Shown here: positions 9,193 to 17,060 of the stretch, piece by piece
Numbering within the stretch: position 1 is the first letter of the stretch
How the letters are laid out: each line of letters starts with the position of its first letter
Source of the DNA: Caballeronia choica
GTDB lineage: Bacteria > Pseudomonadota > Gammaproteobacteria > Burkholderiales > Burkholderiaceae
Assembly: GCF_001544535.1 (NCBI RefSeq)
Contig: NZ_FCON02000050.1
Span: 1-52,629 of the forward strand
Direction: 5' to 3'
Length of the DNA stretch: 52,629 bases
Position numbers and translations under genes: made by a program
The notes under the pieces: model-generated
The model's database searches: none
What the model saw: only the letters and a program-made list of their open reading frames with translations
Told to the model about the DNA's origin: nothing

Positions 9193-10347
9193 TCACCCCC
9201 GCAGCAAGCGCTGCCGCAATCCATTCGCGTCCGGATGCGGAAACAGCACGCGGCTCACCCGATCGGGATCGATGCCGAACGTCTCCCCGGCGGCACTCGC
9301 GATGACCGAATCCAGACCGATCGTCGGCTTCAGGTCGCGCGCCTGATAGAGCGCCCCATTGCCGAGCCCGGGCCAGTCCGCGAGCACGTGGCCGCCGCGC
9401 ACCGAGCCGCCGAACAACATCGCCGCCGATGCTGTGCCGTGATCCGTGCCGCCCGTGCCGTTCGCCGCCGCCGTGCGGCCGAATTCCGTTGCGACCAGCA
9501 CGGTCGTGTTCGCCCAGTGCTCGGCGAGGCCGTCGCGCAGGGCCGCGATCATCGCGTCGAGCGCCTTCAGTTGCGCGGCAAGCCGCGGATTCTGCGCGCT
9601 GTGCGTATCCCAGCCGCCGGTTTCGATCATCGCGACGCGCGGACCATCGGCGCGTCCGAGGAAACTGGCGGCGAGCTTGCCGAGACTCGCCGGGTCCTGG
9701 CGCGCGCCGGCATCGGCCGCGAGCCCGCGCGCCTCCATCGCGGCGCTCCAGAGCGCGTGCAACTGCGCGTCGCCGGCGTAGAGCTGCGAGACGCGCACGA
9801 GCAGGTCGTCGGGCGCCTGCGGCAGCGCGGACGGCGCGTAGGACGTGACATCGGCATGGCCGCGCAGCGCGAGCGGCACCGTGGGCGCGAACGCGATCGC
9901 GTTCGCATTGGCGCGCGACGCCGGCAGCATCGAGACGAGCCGGTTCATCCAGCCGTCCTTCATCTGGTACGGCGCGCCGCCGCCGGTTTCGAGCACATTC
10001 TGGCCGTCGAAGTGCGAGCGGTCGCGATACGGCGACGCCACCGCGTGAATCAGCAGCGCCTGCTGGTCCTGGAACAGCTTCGCCGTCTGCACGAGGCTCG
10101 GATGCAGCGCGAACGTGCCGTCGAGCTTGAACGCGGTCGATGGATCGATCGCGAGCGGGCCGCGCAGCGTCGCATAGGCGGGATCGGCGTAGGGCACGAC
10201 GATGTTCAGGCCGTCGGCGGCGCCGCGCTGGATCACGAACACGAAGCGCCGGTCGGTCGCCGCCGAAGCGAACACGATGCGCGGGGCCACCAGCATCGCG
10301 CCGGCACCCGCGCCCGCGCACCACAGAAAATCTCGACGCGTGACCAT
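9193..10347 (-). CDS. DUF1501 protein with Tat signal
   Basis: 384 residues. The N-terminus TRRDFLWCAGAGAGAML is a twin-arginine signal with Arg4-Arg5, so export is probably by Tat. The body matches the DUF1501 family, distant relatives of the alkaline-phosphatase/sulfatase fold, with FVFVIQRGAADGLN near the start, MIETGGWDTHSAQN in the middle and VLVATEFGRTAAANGTGG[T/S]DHG late; these Asp/His clusters resemble metal sites. The true activity is not known. It starts 4 bp after the DUF1800 gene, the pairing seen in many bacteria, and is probably the last gene of the operon starting at the sigma factor or further upstream. Confidence 0.87.
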   Translation of the reverse strand: MVTRRDFLWCAGAGAGAMLVAPRIVFASAATDRRFVFVIQRGAADGLNIVVPYADPAYATLRGPLAIDPSTAFKLDGTFALHPSLVQTAKLFQDQQALLIHAVASPYRDRSHFDGQNVLETGGGAPYQMKDGWMNRLVSMLPASRANANAIAFAPTVPLALRGHADVTSYAPSALPQAPDDLLVRVSQLYAGDAQLHALWSAAMEARGLAADAGARQDPASLGKLAASFLGRADGPRVAMIETGGWDTHSAQNPRLAAQLKALDAMIAALRDGLAEHWANTTVLVATEFGRTAAANGTGGTDHGTASAAMLFGGSVRGGHVLADWPGLGNGALYQARDLKPTIGLDSVIASAAGETFGIDPDRVSRVLFPHPDANGLRQRLLRG

Positions 10348-10351
10348 CGCG

Positions 10352-11764
10352 TTATCTCCTCAGGAAATCGGGCGAGACGAGCAGGAGCGCGAGCGCGGTC
10401 GGCGCGCTTTCGGCGCGCGCGACGGCGTTCGCGGTCGTATCGGAAAGCGACCCGGCGAGCAATTGCGAGCCGAGCACGCGGGCGTCGAGCGTGTCGCCGG
10501 TGCGCGCCGCGAAGCGCTGCGCCAGCTCGACGCGGCGCACGAGCGCATCGGGCGCGGCCCAGCTTGCGGCGAGGTCGTCGTAGCCGGCGGGCGATCCCGG
10601 CCGCCACACCGGCTGGCCGAGCTGCGTGAGCAGCGGCGCGGCCTGCATGCCGCCGAGATCGCTGCGATTCAGCCCGCGCAGCGACGACACCGTCCAGTCC
10701 CACGGCGTCTTGAATTTGGCGCTCGCCGTCGACCACGTTTCCGGCGAGTCGATGAGCGTGCGATAGACGCTCGGCAAGTCGCCGCCCGTGTCGGTGAAAA
10801 CGCCCGCCAGCCGGTCGACCAGCGACGGCGGCGGCGTATCCGCGACGAAATGGCGGGCGAGCTTGTCGGCGACGTGATGCGCGGTCGCGGGTGCGGCAGC
10901 GAGATCGTGCAGCACGGCGAGCGCCTGCCCATCGCCCGCCTGAGCGTATTGCCTGCCCATGATCGTGCGCGTGCCGGGCTCGTGCAGTTGCGGGCGAAAG
11001 ACGAACTGGCCGGGCGGCGTCGGGTCATTGCGAGCGGCGCCGCCGCCCATCGCGCCGAGGCTCCAGCCGGTCAGCGCGCGGGCGAACTCGGTGACGTCGT
11101 TCTGGCTGTAGCCGCTCCTCACGCCGAGCGTGTGCAGTTCCATGATCTCGCGCGCGAGATTTTCGTTCAGCCCGCGCGGATTGCCGGGATTGCGCGCCGT
11201 CGCGCGTTCGGCGGCGGGGCTGTCGGGGCCGACGGAGCGCGCCTGGTCCAGAAAAATCTGCATCGCCGGATGACGCTCGGCGGCGACGAGCATGTCCTCG
11301 AAGCGGCCGAGCACGTGCGGGCGGATCGCCTCGGTTTCGAACGAACCCGCGAGCAGCGCGACCGGCGGTTTCTCCACCGACACCGCGAAGTGATTTGCCC
11401 AGAAATGGACGAGCCGCTCGACGAACGGCGCGCTCGCGGTGAGCGCGCTCACGAGCCGTGCATCGACCGCAGCACGGTAGGTGTCGCGGATCTGCTGCGC
11501 GTAGCTCTTGCGCACGGCGGCCTTGTCGGCGGTCTGCGAGTCGCGCAATGCGCGCTGGCGGTCGGCGAAGAGCGCGGCGAGCGTCGCGCTCGACGGCTGG
11601 CCGGCGAGCGGCTGCGGCAACGGTTGATACGGGCTGCGCGCCGGCTCGACCTGCGTGAGCAGCCATTGCCTCGGGTCGGACGGAGGCACGTCGCCGGGGC
11701 GCGCGCCAAGCCCGAAGCGATTCATGGCGATGGCGGCGGGCGATGCTTGTGGCGTAGCGGCCAT
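10352..11764 (-). CDS. DUF1800 domain protein
   Basis: 470 residues from the ATG at 11764; an upstream in-frame extension of 84 Arg-rich residues is rejected as it overlaps the preceding gene and has no domain character. The start fits the family, which begins close to AIAMNRFGLGARPGD. Other typical segments are RLVHFWANHFAVS, RGLNENLAREIMELHTLGV, YSQNDVTEFARALTGWS and PAGYDDLAASW. DUF1800 proteins are almost always encoded beside a DUF1501 protein, as here, and their biochemical role is unknown. No clear signal peptide is seen; the protein might leave the cell with its Tat-exported partner, which is speculation. It lies 73 bp after the sensor-like gene. Confidence 0.87.
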   Translation of the reverse strand: MAATPQASPAAIAMNRFGLGARPGDVPPSDPRQWLLTQVEPARSPYQPLPQPLAGQPSSATLAALFADRQRALRDSQTADKAAVRKSYAQQIRDTYRAAVDARLVSALTASAPFVERLVHFWANHFAVSVEKPPVALLAGSFETEAIRPHVLGRFEDMLVAAERHPAMQIFLDQARSVGPDSPAAERATARNPGNPRGLNENLAREIMELHTLGVRSGYSQNDVTEFARALTGWSLGAMGGGAARNDPTPPGQFVFRPQLHEPGTRTIMGRQYAQAGDGQALAVLHDLAAAPATAHHVADKLARHFVADTPPPSLVDRLAGVFTDTGGDLPSVYRTLIDSPETWSTASAKFKTPWDWTVSSLRGLNRSDLGGMQAAPLLTQLGQPVWRPGSPAGYDDLAASWAAPDALVRRVELAQRFAARTGDTLDARVLGSQLLAGSLSDTTANAVARAESAPTALALLLVSPDFLRR

Positions 11765-11837
11765 GACGGTCTCCGCGAATTCGGGTCGATGTTGCTTGAA
11801 CGGCCGCCGCACCGGAATCCGTCGCGCGTTGGCCGGT

Positions 11838-12305
11838 TTATTTTTTCTGCGGCGGAATTGCCGCGCGCAGCGGCCCGCGCCGCTCCATGGCATCGACGAG
11901 CTTGAGCCGTTCGTCGGGCGTGAGGGTCGCGGCGAACCCGGCGACCGTCGACTCGATCTGCGCGCGCAACGCCGAATCCGCCTCGCGCGTGCTGGCGAGC
12001 GCGGCGTCGAGCGCATCGCGGTCGAGTTGCGGCGCCGAGAGAATGCGCACGAGGTCGCGCCGGCCGTCGCGGGCCGCGCGGATCAGCGGCTGCGCGTCGC
12101 GGCGCGTGTCGCGCAGCGCTTCGCGCAATTGCCGCTGGCGCTCGTCGGACAGTTCGGACGCGGCGAACCGCAGCCCGCGCTGCTCGGCCGCGACCGCGCG
12201 CTCGTTCGCGAACCACCGATACGCGCCGCCCGCGATCGACCCGAGCAGGAACACGTTCACGACCAGCGAGACGACGAGCAGGGTTTTCAGCGTGCGCGGC
12301 GTCAT
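11838..12305 (-). CDS. Periplasmic heavy-metal-sensor-like protein (CnrX/Spy-type)
   Basis: 155 residues. One N-terminal membrane anchor (about 8-28, TLLVVSLVVNVFLLGSIAGG) is followed by a long, highly charged alpha-helical periplasmic part rich in Arg and Glu, ending in LTPDERLKLVDAMERRGP. This is the pattern of the heavy-metal sensor family that includes CnrX and of Spy/CpxP-like helical proteins. His residues, which bind metal in CnrX, are absent, so metal sensing is doubtful. The gene overlaps the anti-sigma-like gene by 4 bp (ATGA), suggesting coupled translation and a part in controlling the sigma factor. Confidence 0.8.
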   Translation of the reverse strand: MTPRTLKTLLVVSLVVNVFLLGSIAGGAYRWFANERAVAAEQRGLRFAASELSDERQRQLREALRDTRRDAQPLIRAARDGRRDLVRILSAPQLDRDALDAALASTREADSALRAQIESTVAGFAATLTPDERLKLVDAMERRGPLRAAIPPQKK

Positions 12306-12730
12306 TGCTCGCTCCAGTCGGCGGGCGCGCCGCTAAACGCCGTGCCCGGCCAGAGCGGGTCGGAGAAGGTTGGCGCCGACGCGGCCCCGAGCATCGAGAT
12401 GGCGAGCGCGCCAGCCGCGACCCCCGCCGCGCCGACGCCGATGAAGCCTGCGCCCGAGAACCATACGCGCGGGCTTTTCCATACGGGCCGCGGATTCGCC
12501 CGGTCGACGATGCGCCGGATGAGCGCCGGCTCCGGCGCCTCGACCGCATGCGCGGCCAGGAAAACGTCGAGTGCACCGGCTTCGGCCAGCGCGGCGAGCG
12601 CGCCGCCGTCGCCCCGCGCAATCAACGCGCGCGCGGCGGCGCGCTCGGCCTCGGGCCAGCGCTCGATGGAAGCGCCGTACGCGTCGGCGAGATGGCGGAA
12701 GCGTTCCGGGGTCATCGGTGTTTCGTTCAT
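12302..12730 (-). CDS. Anti-sigma-factor-like membrane protein
   Basis: 142 residues from the ATG at 12730, which overlaps the sigma stop by 4 bp. The first 85 residues are cytoplasmic, beginning MTPERFRHLADAYGASIERW, then one hydrophobic segment (about 92-115, AGFIGVGAAGVAAGALAISM) and a short periplasmic tail. There is no HxxxCxxC zinc motif. Topology and position directly after an ECF sigma gene suggest that it holds the sigma factor at the membrane. The family is not one I can name, so this is a contextual assignment. Confidence 0.72.
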   Translation of the reverse strand: MNETPMTPERFRHLADAYGASIERWPEAERAAARALIARGDGGALAALAEAGALDVFLAAHAVEAPEPALIRRIVDRANPRPVWKSPRVWFSGAGFIGVGAAGVAAGALAISMLGAASAPTFSDPLWPGTAFSGAPADWSEQ

Positions 12731-13302
12731 CGGCGTTCCTTTCCAGTGGCAGCGTCGCCCGATTCCGCCGCGAGGCCGCTCTTCAGGTTCCTGCGGGCGC
12801 GTGCGAGCAGGCTTTCGAGCGCGTCGACGGAAATGCCCATCAGCGCGGCGGCCTCGACGTTCGACAATTCCTGGTAGTAGTGCAGCACGAGCGCCTCGCG
12901 CTGCCGCGCGGGCAGCGTGGCGAGCGCCGCCGCGACCCGCTTGCTGCGCGCGGCTTGGTCGAGCCGTTCGTCGGGCAGCGGCGCGGGATCGGTCGCCTCG
13001 GGCAGGTCGTCGGCGAGCGGCACTTCGCGGCGTCCGCGCAACCGGTCGTAGCAGAGGTTCAGCGCCACCCGATGCAGCCACGTGTCGAAGCGCGCCTCGC
13101 CGCGACGCCAGCGCGGCGCCTGCTTCCAGATCCGCACGAACGCGTCCTGTGCCACGTCGGCGGCCTCGTCACGGTCGCCGAGCATGCGCGTCGCGAGCGC
13201 GAGCAGGCGCGGCAGCTTTCGCGCGACCATCTCGCGGATCGCTGCCGGCTCGCGCTGGCCGACTCGCGCGACCAGTGCCGCGTCCGGATCTTCTTCGTTC
13301 AA
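12727..13302 (-). CDS. ECF RNA polymerase sigma factor
   Basis: 191 residues. Region 2 (about 30-95) has DEAADVAQDAFVRIWK and DTWLHRVALNLCYDRLRGRR, the core-binding and -10 recognition helices; region 4 (about 125-175) has ATLPARQREALVLHYYQELS and an HTH ending LESLLARARRNLK. Both are standard for extracytoplasmic-function sigma factors of the RpoE type. It overlaps the anti-sigma-like gene, and the DUF1800/DUF1501 genes follow. Two small exported proteins are encoded just upstream on the same strand and may be its targets or part of the operon. Confidence 0.93.
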   Translation of the reverse strand: MNEEDPDAALVARVGQREPAAIREMVARKLPRLLALATRMLGDRDEAADVAQDAFVRIWKQAPRWRRGEARFDTWLHRVALNLCYDRLRGRREVPLADDLPEATDPAPLPDERLDQAARSKRVAAALATLPARQREALVLHYYQELSNVEAAALMGISVDALESLLARARRNLKSGLAAESGDAATGKERR

Positions 13303-13366
13303 TGCGTCGGGTCTCGTTGCACATGTTGGGGCGGTGCCGCTTCCCGCGCGGGCCGTTCCTGCTCGC

Positions 13367-13474
13367 TCAATACACGACGACCGGCGCGCGATAGTAGGCC
13401 GGATGCGCCGGATAGACGACGCACGCCGACAGCGCCACGGTCGCGAGGACCACTGCGATGATCGTTTTCAGCAT
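13367..13474 (-). CDS. Very small lipoprotein (35 residues)
   Basis: Found by reading the minus strand between the sigma factor and the YXWGXW gene. It begins MLKTIIAVVLATVALSAC, a lipoprotein signal with lipobox LSAC and Cys18, and continues with only 17 mature residues, rich in Tyr, Pro and Val (VVYPAHPAYYRAPVVVY). It ends 64 bp before the sigma start and begins 46 bp after its upstream neighbour. Tiny Tyr/Pro-rich lipoproteins like this are usually left unannotated. Function unknown. Confidence 0.72.
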   Translation of the reverse strand: MLKTIIAVVLATVALSACVVYPAHPAYYRAPVVVY

Positions 13475-13520
13475 GATTTTGCGCTCTGCGTTGATCGTTG
13501 ATGGGCCGTGTGGCGAGTCT

Positions 13521-13838
13521 TCAGCGCATCCAGTGACCGTCGATCCAGCGCCAGCCGTGAGCGGTCTGCACCCAGTGTCCCGGCATCCAGCGATAGCCCG
13601 CGTGCACCGGCTGCCAGTGTCCCGGCGCCCACACGTAGCGGCCGCCTTCCCAGCGCCAGTGGCCGCCGTCCCACCCGTAGCCCGGACGCGGCGGCGGGAC
13701 GGGTTCGAAGCGCATCGGTGGCGGCGCGCTCGGCGCGATGATGACCGCCTGCGAGAACGCCGGCGCGCTCACGACGGCCATCGAGGCGACGAGGGCGAGC
13801 AAGGCGGCGGAAGCCCCGAGCGAGTGGCGATTTTTCAT
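13521..13838 (-). CDS. YXWGXW-repeat-type secreted protein
   Basis: 105 residues. A signal peptide (about 1-30, ending APAFSQA) is followed by a Pro-rich linker and repeated W-x2-GHW units: YGWDGGHWRWEGGRYVWAPG, then GHWQPVHAGYRWMPGHW and GWRWIDGHW. This is the YXWGXW repeat family, short periplasmic or outer-membrane proteins of unknown function common in Burkholderiales. It is the first gene of the run that leads into the ECF sigma factor and may be under its control. Confidence 0.82.
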   Translation of the reverse strand: MKNRHSLGASAALLALVASMAVVSAPAFSQAVIIAPSAPPPMRFEPVPPPRPGYGWDGGHWRWEGGRYVWAPGHWQPVHAGYRWMPGHWVQTAHGWRWIDGHWMR

Positions 13839-13940
13839 GACTTGTCCCGTTGTTGTCTCGTTACGTGAACTTGAACGGACGATCCGCCGGCACCCGTCGC
13901 TGTTCGCGCCGCCAATGTGTAACGAGACATTTCAACGACG

Positions 13941-14849
13941 CTAGCGGCCCGCCGCCGGCCGGCTGCGCATCACGAGCAAAATGCCGACTGCCGCGAGCGC
14001 CATGCCGGCCCAGGCCAGCGTCGGAATCGGCTCGCCGAGGACCAGGAAAGCGATGACCGCCGTCGAGGGCGGCACCAGGAAGAACAGCGCCGACACGCGC
14101 GATGCCTCGCCGTAGCGGATCATCGCGAGAAAGAGCGAGATCGCGACGATCGAATTCGCCAGCACGAGATAGGCGAGCGAAGCGAAGAGGCCGGCGCTCC
14201 ACTGGACATGCATCGGTTCGAGCAGGACGGCGAGCGGCGCCGCGACCGCCAGCCCGACCGCGTACTGCACGACGTTCGCGGTCACCGGGTGCGTGGCCTC
14301 GCCGAAGCGCTTCTCGTAGAGCGTGCCGGCCGTCATCGAGAGCAGGGCGAGCACGGCGAACAGGATGCCGAGCGGCGCGCCCGGATGGATCGACGAGCGC
14401 GCCAGGACCACGATGCCCGCGCCCGCGACGCCGAGCGCGAGTCCCGCCCAGCGCACCGCATCGACGCGCTCGCCGGCGATCGCCGGCGCGAGCAGGCCGA
14501 TCAGGATCGGCTGCTGCGACGTGATCAGCGCGACTTCCGCCGGCGAACTGCCGGCCTTCAGGCTGAGATAGGTGAAGGCGAAATAGCCCGCCTGGATCAG
14601 GAGGCCGACCATCGCGAGGTGCAGCCATGCGCGGCGGGTCGCGGGAAGTGGCGGACGTATCGCGATGAACGGCACGGCGAGGATCGCGACCACGCAGGCG
14701 TAGCGCAGGGCGAGGAACGTCAGCGGATCGGCGTAGGCGAGGCCGAGCTTCAGGAACACGAAGCCGCTCGACCACAGCAGCAGGAAGAGGGCGGGCGCGA
14801 TTTTCAGCCACGACGGGGCGGCGCTGACGCGCTGTGTGCTTGGAGGCAT
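13941..14849 (-). CDS. EamA/DMT-family exporter
   Basis: 302 residues with about ten hydrophobic helices in two repeats, the drug/metabolite transporter layout. Repeat one starts APALFLLLWSSGFVFLKLGL, with the family's W-S-(S/T)-x-F signature; repeat two includes LASLAYLVLANSIVAISLFL and ends with AFLVLGEPIPTLAWAGMALA. It is an inner-membrane proton-coupled exporter; substrates in this family range from amino acids to metabolites, and nothing here fixes which. It lies 102 bp upstream of the YXWGXW gene on the same strand. No good ribosome site precedes the ATG at 14849. Confidence 0.88.
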   Translation of the reverse strand: MPPSTQRVSAAPSWLKIAPALFLLLWSSGFVFLKLGLAYADPLTFLALRYACVVAILAVPFIAIRPPLPATRRAWLHLAMVGLLIQAGYFAFTYLSLKAGSSPAEVALITSQQPILIGLLAPAIAGERVDAVRWAGLALGVAGAGIVVLARSSIHPGAPLGILFAVLALLSMTAGTLYEKRFGEATHPVTANVVQYAVGLAVAAPLAVLLEPMHVQWSAGLFASLAYLVLANSIVAISLFLAMIRYGEASRVSALFFLVPPSTAVIAFLVLGEPIPTLAWAGMALAAVGILLVMRSRPAAGR

Positions 14850-15129
14850 GTCGCAGGCGATGGTAAGCGGATGCTCACTATATGTCCGGCCGGCGCGGGT
14901 GTCTGCATGTTGCCGACATTGGACGCGTTGCTGTTGTCGGCGAGCCGCGGCGATCGTTTAAGCCAGCGCGGCAAAGAGCGCGCGTTTCGAGCCGTTTCCT
15001 GCGCATAAATTCGACGATATCGCTTGTGGTCGGTTTTTTGGCGCATTGGCGCGGATCGTGCGGTTCCAGTCTTGAGCGTCCCATGATTGCTCGAAGCGCC
15101 TTTGCCCATTTCTTTCCAGGAGACATGCA

Positions 15130-15357
15130 ATGAACACCCTGACCATCACCGATCTTCCCGTCGCAGAAACGCTGGATCGCGCGGCGATGTCCGCCGTGCG
15201 CGGCGGCATCATCCATGTGACGAATCCCGACAGTCCGTCGATTTTCCCGCTGCCGGCTTCGCTTCCGTATCCGGTCGGACCGCTGTTGAAGGACCTGCAC
15301 TTGCCGGGACACCCGGCCCCGCAAGGGTATCCGGTGCTCGATCCGCGGGCGCAATAG
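15130..15357 (+). CDS. Short peptide with double-glycine leader (RiPP/bacteriocin-like)
   Basis: 75 residues, with AGGAG 8 bp before the ATG. The N-terminal 26 residues look like a leader peptide: TITDLPVAETLDRAAMSAVRGG, with hydrophobic positions spaced before a terminal Gly25-Gly26, as in substrates of peptidase-containing ABC exporters. The remaining 49 residues are Pro-rich (12 Pro), with no Cys, ending PQGYPVLDPRAQ. The leader style (L-D-x-x-A-M-x-x-V-x-GG) recurs in small Burkholderiales proteins. No maturation enzyme, C39 exporter or immunity gene is adjacent. The call as a secreted peptide precursor is inference; the ORF is supported by its ribosome site and composition. Confidence 0.68.
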   Translation: MNTLTITDLPVAETLDRAAMSAVRGGIIHVTNPDSPSIFPLPASLPYPVGPLLKDLHLPGHPAPQGYPVLDPRAQ

Positions 15358-15376
15358 GCGGCCCCCGGTTCCAGGC

Positions 15377-16294
15377 TCACTGGAACCGGTCCAGCCCCCG
15401 CACGAGCAACGCCGACAGCCGGGGTTGGCGCAACTGTTCGAGCCACCATTGCAGCGCACGGCCTTCATGGTCGCCGCGCCACGCGACATACAGCGTGTTC
15501 GGTTCGCGCGGATCGGCGGTCGGCTTTTCCACGAGTTCGCCGCTTTCCAGCAGCGACGCCACCCGCTGCCGCGGCAACCAGCCGACGCCCAGCCCATGAC
15601 GCTGCGCTAGCACTTTCGCGCGCATGCTCGGCACGGCGAGCGCGGCCTGACCGCCGAGCAGTCCGTACGCGCGTCCGGCCGACACGCGCGATGAATCCGC
15701 CACGACCACCGCCCGATGCGCTGAGATCTGCTCGCGCCTGAGCGTGCCGTCGACGGCGGCGAGCGGATGGCGCGGCGACACCGCGAACACCCATTCCATC
15801 ACGCCGAGTTCGAACCAGCGCAGTCCGGGGATCGCAGGCGGCTCGTTGGTCGCGCCGACGATCAGGTCCGCGCGGCCGTCGCGCAACGCTTCCCAGGTGC
15901 CGCTCAGCACCTCGTGCGTGAAGCGCAGCGTGACGCCCGACTCCAGCGCATCGAACGCGCGAATCACGGGCAGGAGCGTATCGAATTCGAGGATTTCATC
16001 GGAGACGATCCATAGCCGGTCTTCCCAGCCGCTTGCGATTTGCCGGACGCGCTGCGTCATCCGCGACATATCGAGCATCAGCCGTGCGGCTTCTTCCGCG
16101 AGCAGATGTCCGGCCGGCGTGAGCTGCAACCGATAGCGGCGGCGGTCGAACAACAAGGCGTCAAAGCGGGTTTCGAGCTGGCGCGCGGCGTGCGAGATGG
16201 TTGATGGCGCTTTGCCCAGGCGCGCGGCGGCGCGTGACAGGCTGCCGGTTTCGCGGATCGCATCGAGCAGGGCTAGTTCTTCCTCGGACAGCAT
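15377..16294 (-). CDS. LysR-family transcriptional regulator
   Basis: 305 residues. The N-terminal winged helix-turn-helix (about 5-65) reads LLDAIRETGSLSRAAARLGK then STISHAARQLETRF, standard for LysR. The C-terminal effector domain (about 90-295) has typical segments such as DGRADLIVGATNEPP. It converges on the double-glycine peptide gene across 19 bp and has no tightly divergent partner; the nearest upstream gene is the lipoprotein at 16522. Target and inducer are unknown. Confidence 0.92.
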   Translation of the reverse strand: MLSEEELALLDAIRETGSLSRAAARLGKAPSTISHAARQLETRFDALLFDRRRYRLQLTPAGHLLAEEAARLMLDMSRMTQRVRQIASGWEDRLWIVSDEILEFDTLLPVIRAFDALESGVTLRFTHEVLSGTWEALRDGRADLIVGATNEPPAIPGLRWFELGVMEWVFAVSPRHPLAAVDGTLRREQISAHRAVVVADSSRVSAGRAYGLLGGQAALAVPSMRAKVLAQRHGLGVGWLPRQRVASLLESGELVEKPTADPREPNTLYVAWRGDHEGRALQWWLEQLRQPRLSALLVRGLDRFQ

Positions 16295-16342
16295 GTCTGG
16301 CTCCCGGATGGTCGCTGGCGCTTGGGATTGCGGCGGCGTTTC

Positions 16343-16392
16343 TTTGCGCTGTTTGATGCGCTCGGAAGCCCAAGCGCATCAAACAGCGCAAA
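16343..16392. repeat. Perfect 20-bp inverted repeat (hairpin)
   Basis: Arms 16343-16362 and 16373-16392 are exact reverse complements around a 10-nt loop (cggaagccca). The arms contain GTTTGATGCGCT, which also occurs at 52513-52524 in the right-edge repeat region. It lies upstream of the LysR start on one side and the lipoprotein gene on the other. There is no T-run, so it is not a typical intrinsic terminator; a dispersed repeat is more likely. Confidence 0.85.
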
Positions 16393-16521
16393 CAGCATTC
16401 ACCCCCGAGCGCAAGCGACCCCGCACCCCGATTGGAATCCTCTCGACCGAAGGTCTCATAAACAAGATTCCTCTGGAATGTTAAGGTGGCGGTCGGATAA
16501 TTTTCGAGACGGAAACCGCAG

Positions 16522-17052
16522 GTGATTTTTTTACGACGGATGAAAAGTTTCAGCGCGGCTCTGGGCGCATCGATGCTGGTGCTCGGCGCGTGCGCACCGC
16601 TTCCCCCCGGCGCCGGCACCAATGGCGGCCTGCCGGCCGCACCGAACGCGGCCTCGGCCGCCCAGGCCGCCGCTTCGGCGCCGGTCCCGGCCGGGCCGCC
16701 GGGCGAGCAGCGCATCATGGTCGGCAGTCCGGCTGGATACCACACGACGCTCAAGCTGGTCCCGCCGTCGCAAGTCTGCGACAACGATGCCTTCGCCGAT
16801 GGCGTGCGCTACGGCTATGCGCTGACCTGGAACCGCCTCGTGCTGGAACAGGCGCGCAACCCGGGCGCGAAAACGCCGCCGAAACACAAGTTCGATGCCG
16901 CGAGCGTCCAGTCACACGAGGACCAGTACAAGATCCAGTGGAACGGCAACGAACGCGTCAACGCGTGCGCATCGGACGGATACCTGATCGGGCGGATCGT
17001 CGGGACGCACCGGGCAAGCGTCGACATGAACGGCGGCAAGGCGTCGTCCTGA
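16522..17052 (+). CDS. Putative lipoprotein of unknown function
   Basis: 176 residues from GTG 16522, or 170 from the ATG at 16540; neither has a strong ribosome site. The N-terminus MKSFSAALGASMLVLGACAP is a lipoprotein signal with lipobox LGAC. An Ala/Pro/Gly-rich linker (to about residue 60) leads to a compact domain with Cys in QVCDNDAF and VNACASDGY and aromatic positions (VRYGYALTWNRLV). I do not recognise the family. It converges on another small lipoprotein gene across 8 bp. Confidence 0.72.
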   Translation: MIFLRRMKSFSAALGASMLVLGACAPLPPGAGTNGGLPAAPNAASAAQAAASAPVPAGPPGEQRIMVGSPAGYHTTLKLVPPSQVCDNDAFADGVRYGYALTWNRLVLEQARNPGAKTPPKHKFDAASVQSHEDQYKIQWNGNERVNACASDGYLIGRIVGTHRASVDMNGGKASS

Positions 17053-17060
17053 GCGCTGGA

